Shown: positions 3,483 through 5,384 of the stretch, piece after piece | Position numbering within the stretch: the stretch's first letter is position 1 | How the letters are laid out: each line of letters begins with the position of its first letter | Origin: an uncultured Campylobacter sp. | GTDB taxonomy: Bacteria; Campylobacterota; Campylobacteria; Campylobacterales; Campylobacteraceae | Reading direction: 5' to 3' | DNA: 5,384 bases | Assembly (NCBI GenBank): GCA_938046705.1 | Contig: CALIWP010000173.1 | Location: forward strand, 1-5,384 | Translations under genes and position numbers: made by a program | Notes under the pieces: model-generated | Seen by the model: the letters and a program-made list of their open reading frames with translations, nothing else | The model's database searches: none | What the model was told of the DNA's origin: nothing

Positions 3483-5384
3483 TTGCGAAATTTTAAAGAT
3501 AATCAAAATTTGACCAAAGGCGGAGTTTGGGAGGCGGACGGGCGAGAAAACAGCGTCTCGCGCGAGCAAAGAAACGGCGATATTTCAGACGCCGCGGCGC
3601 ACCGAGAGCAAAAAGAATTTACAAACGCGGAAGGCTTTGAGCGGCTTATAAAAATTTTAGACCTGCAAGGCTATATGGAGAGGTTTAACTCCTTTCTAGC
3701 GCGCCCAAAGCCGCTTTTTATGGCGGGCGACAGCAGGCTGCATTATGAGAAAATTTTAGAACTCTCGCAAAAGCAGTTTGATCCGCCAGCACCTGCTCAA
3801 AACCTAGACGACGCGCTCATTCGCCTTAGCAAGCAAGCCACGCTGCACGTGAGCGAGATTTTTGAGTTTGCTAAGATTATTAGCTACTTTACCTACTTAA
3901 AAACGCTCAAATTTGAAGGCAAACTAGGTGAGTGGCTCGCTAAAATTGAGATCCCGCAGCCGATGTTAAAGCTCGCAAACTCGTTTGATAAAAACGGCGA
4001 GCTAAAAGACGAAGTGGACGAGCGCCTGGGCGGTATCAGAGACGCCTTTAGCGCCAAAAGAGCGCAAATAGACGCCGATCTGCGCCGTCTCATCTACTCA
4101 AAATCCATCACGCCATACCTCGTCGATACGCAGGTGCACTACATCAGCTCCGTCGAGGCGCTGCTCGTGCGAGGCGGGTTTAACCACGTGTTAAAGGGCA
4201 CGGTCGTGGCTAGAAGCTCGGGCGGCTACTTCTACGTCGCGCCAGAAAACATCCAAAAACTCAAAAAAGAGCAAAGCGAGCTACTGGATAAAAAAGAGGA
4301 AATCGTCTACGAACACTGCAAAATTTTTAGCTCCGCGATGCACAAGGCCTTACCGTTTTTAAAATTTATAAACGGCGCGTTTGATGTATTTGACGCCTAC
4401 TGCGCGCGTGTTTTTACGGCTAAAAGTGCGGATTTTGAGTTCGTGCTACCAAGCGGCGGGTCAAATTTAAAACTAGCAAATTTCGCCCACCCCGCGCTAA
4501 AAAATCCAAAAAGTATCAGCATCGACTTTAGCAAAAAGGTACTGCTAATCACGGGCGTAAACGCAGGCGGTAAATCGATGCTTTTAAAATCGCTGATAGC
4601 CGCAGCCTTTCTAGCTAAATACCTGCTGCCGATGCGCATAAACGCGCAAAATTCGCAGATCGGAAATTTCAAAGAATTTGACGCCATCATCGAGGATCCG
4701 CAAAACGTGAAAAACGACATCTCGACTTTTGCGGGACGTATGGTGCATTTTTCCAAGCTCTTTACGAAGAAAAATCTGCTCATCGGAGTCGATGAGATTG
4801 AGCTCGGAACGGACTTTGAGGAGGCGGCGAGCCTGTATGGCGTGATGATCGAGCGGCTGATGGGTCAGGATATCAAGATGATCATCACCACCCACCACAA
4901 GCGCCTTGCTATGCTATTAGCTAAAAACCCCGACGTCGAGCTTGTCGCGGCGCTATACGACGAGGAAAACTCGCGGCCTAAATTTGAGTTTTTAAAGGGC
5001 ACGATCGGCAAATCATACGCCTTTGAGACCGCGGCTAGATACGGCATCGCGGCAAATTTGGTCGCGCAGGCGAAAAAGATCTACGGCGAAGACAAAGAAA
5101 ATCTAAACGAAATCATCACAAAGACGTTAAATTTAGAGGTGCAGCTCAAAGAAAAGCTCGAAAGTGCGGAGAAAAAAGAGCAAAAGCTAGACTCCCTAAT
5201 CGAAAATTTAAAAGAGCAAAAAGAGCGAGCCGAGGCCGAGCAGCACGAGGTTATAACACGGCTAGAGCGGGAGTATTTTAAGGCGATAAATGAGGCTAGA
5301 CGCGCGATAAATTTAGACGACACAAAGGAAAAACAGCGCGCTCTAAACCGTGCAAACGAGGCCAAACGCGCCGTGCAAAAGCCC
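3483..5384 (+). CDS. mutS2: MutS2 family ATPase, 3' end cut off by the window
   Basis: MutS2 is a cytoplasmic DNA-binding ATPase; family members bind branched DNA and limit recombination, and in Helicobacter pylori it has been linked to oxidative-damage repair. Here 634 codons are present. Residues 1-51 are an extra hydrophilic tail. The MutS-like core starts near FERLIKILDLQ (52-62) and includes RSSGGYFYVAP (244-254). The ATPase has Walker A GVNAGGKS (358-365), STFAGRM (414-420), a Walker B acidic pair Asp437-Glu438 in VDEIELGTD, and ITTHH (468-472). From about 535 the sequence is a charged helix, probably coiled coil. The Smr nuclease domain usual at the C-terminus would lie beyond the edge. 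The start is TTG at 3483, with another TTG at 3510; the next in-frame start codon is ATG 65, already inside the core. The gene abuts the membrane-protein gene with no gap, so it is part of the murC unit. Confidence 0.93.
   Translation, partial: MRNFKDNQNLTKGGVWEADGRENSVSREQRNGDISDAAAHREQKEFTNAEGFERLIKILDLQGYMERFNSFLARPKPLFMAGDSRLHYEKILELSQKQFDPPAPAQNLDDALIRLSKQATLHVSEIFEFAKIISYFTYLKTLKFEGKLGEWLAKIEIPQPMLKLANSFDKNGELKDEVDERLGGIRDAFSAKRAQIDADLRRLIYSKSITPYLVDTQVHYISSVEALLVRGGFNHVLKGTVVARSSGGYFYVAPENIQKLKKEQSELLDKKEEIVYEHCKIFSSAMHKALPFLKFINGAFDVFDAYCARVFTAKSADFEFVLPSGGSNLKLANFAHPALKNPKSISIDFSKKVLLITGVNAGGKSMLLKSLIAAAFLAKYLLPMRINAQNSQIGNFKEFDAIIEDPQNVKNDISTFAGRMVHFSKLFTKKNLLIGVDEIELGTDFEEAASLYGVMIERLMGQDIKMIITTHHKRLAMLLAKNPDVELVAALYDEENSRPKFEFLKGTIGKSYAFETAARYGIAANLVAQAKKIYGEDKENLNEIITKTLNLEVQLKEKLESAEKKEQKLDSLIENLKEQKERAEAEQHEVITRLEREYFKAINEARRAINLDDTKEKQRALNRANEAKRAVQKP

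Noticed and set aside
3893..5365. Five minus-strand frames opposite mutS2
   Set aside because: Composition shadows of the sense coding strand; no motifs or ribosome sites seen.
1..5384. CRISPR array, insertion sequence or phage element
   Set aside because: No regularly spaced long repeats, no transposase or integrase, no terminal inverted repeats of useful length.

Overview
The window looks like a piece of chromosome from a Campylobacter of the higher-GC, mostly oral group (C. showae, C. rectus, C. curvus or C. gracilis type). This is inferred from three things. The gene order murC, a small two-helix membrane protein, then mutS2 matches, as I recall it, the C. jejuni order Cj1054c-Cj1053c-Cj1052c. 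The genes use TTG and GTG starts freely. The hexamer AAATTT is extraordinarily frequent, about 50 copies counted by eye where one or two would be expected by chance. No mobile element, CRISPR array, tRNA or rRNA was seen.

Layout. Positions 1-198 are non-coding. They hold a possible terminator of a gene to the left, a perfect 12-bp inverted repeat and a good -10 box. Positions 199-1157 are a coupled two-gene unit: tag (3-methyladenine DNA glycosylase I) and a MmcQ/YjbR-family protein. Positions 1158-1674 are a 517-bp gap without a convincing gene, holding several short palindromes, repeats and promoter-like boxes. Positions 1675-5384 are a tightly packed unit: murC, a 115-residue membrane protein overlapping it by 4 bp, and the first 634 codons of mutS2, which starts directly after the previous stop codon and runs off the right edge.

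Function. The genes are housekeeping: base-excision repair (Tag), cytoplasmic peptidoglycan precursor synthesis (MurC) and recombination control or repair (MutS2). I see no new multi-gene system here. The unusual signal lies at the gene edges. MurC and MutS2 each carry about 50 extra, hydrophilic N-terminal residues ahead of the conserved fold. The MurC tail contains AAATTT words spaced exactly 15 bp apart, giving x-N-[LF]-x-x pentapeptides, and is followed by an intact Shine-Dalgarno-like AAAGGAG lying where the usual family start would be served. The MutS2 tail is an in-frame continuation of the membrane-protein reading frame past a single TAA. Tag has a small loop insertion made of a 12-bp AAATTTGA tandem. 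Together these suggest that AAATTT-bearing DNA is being converted into in-frame protein tails and loops.
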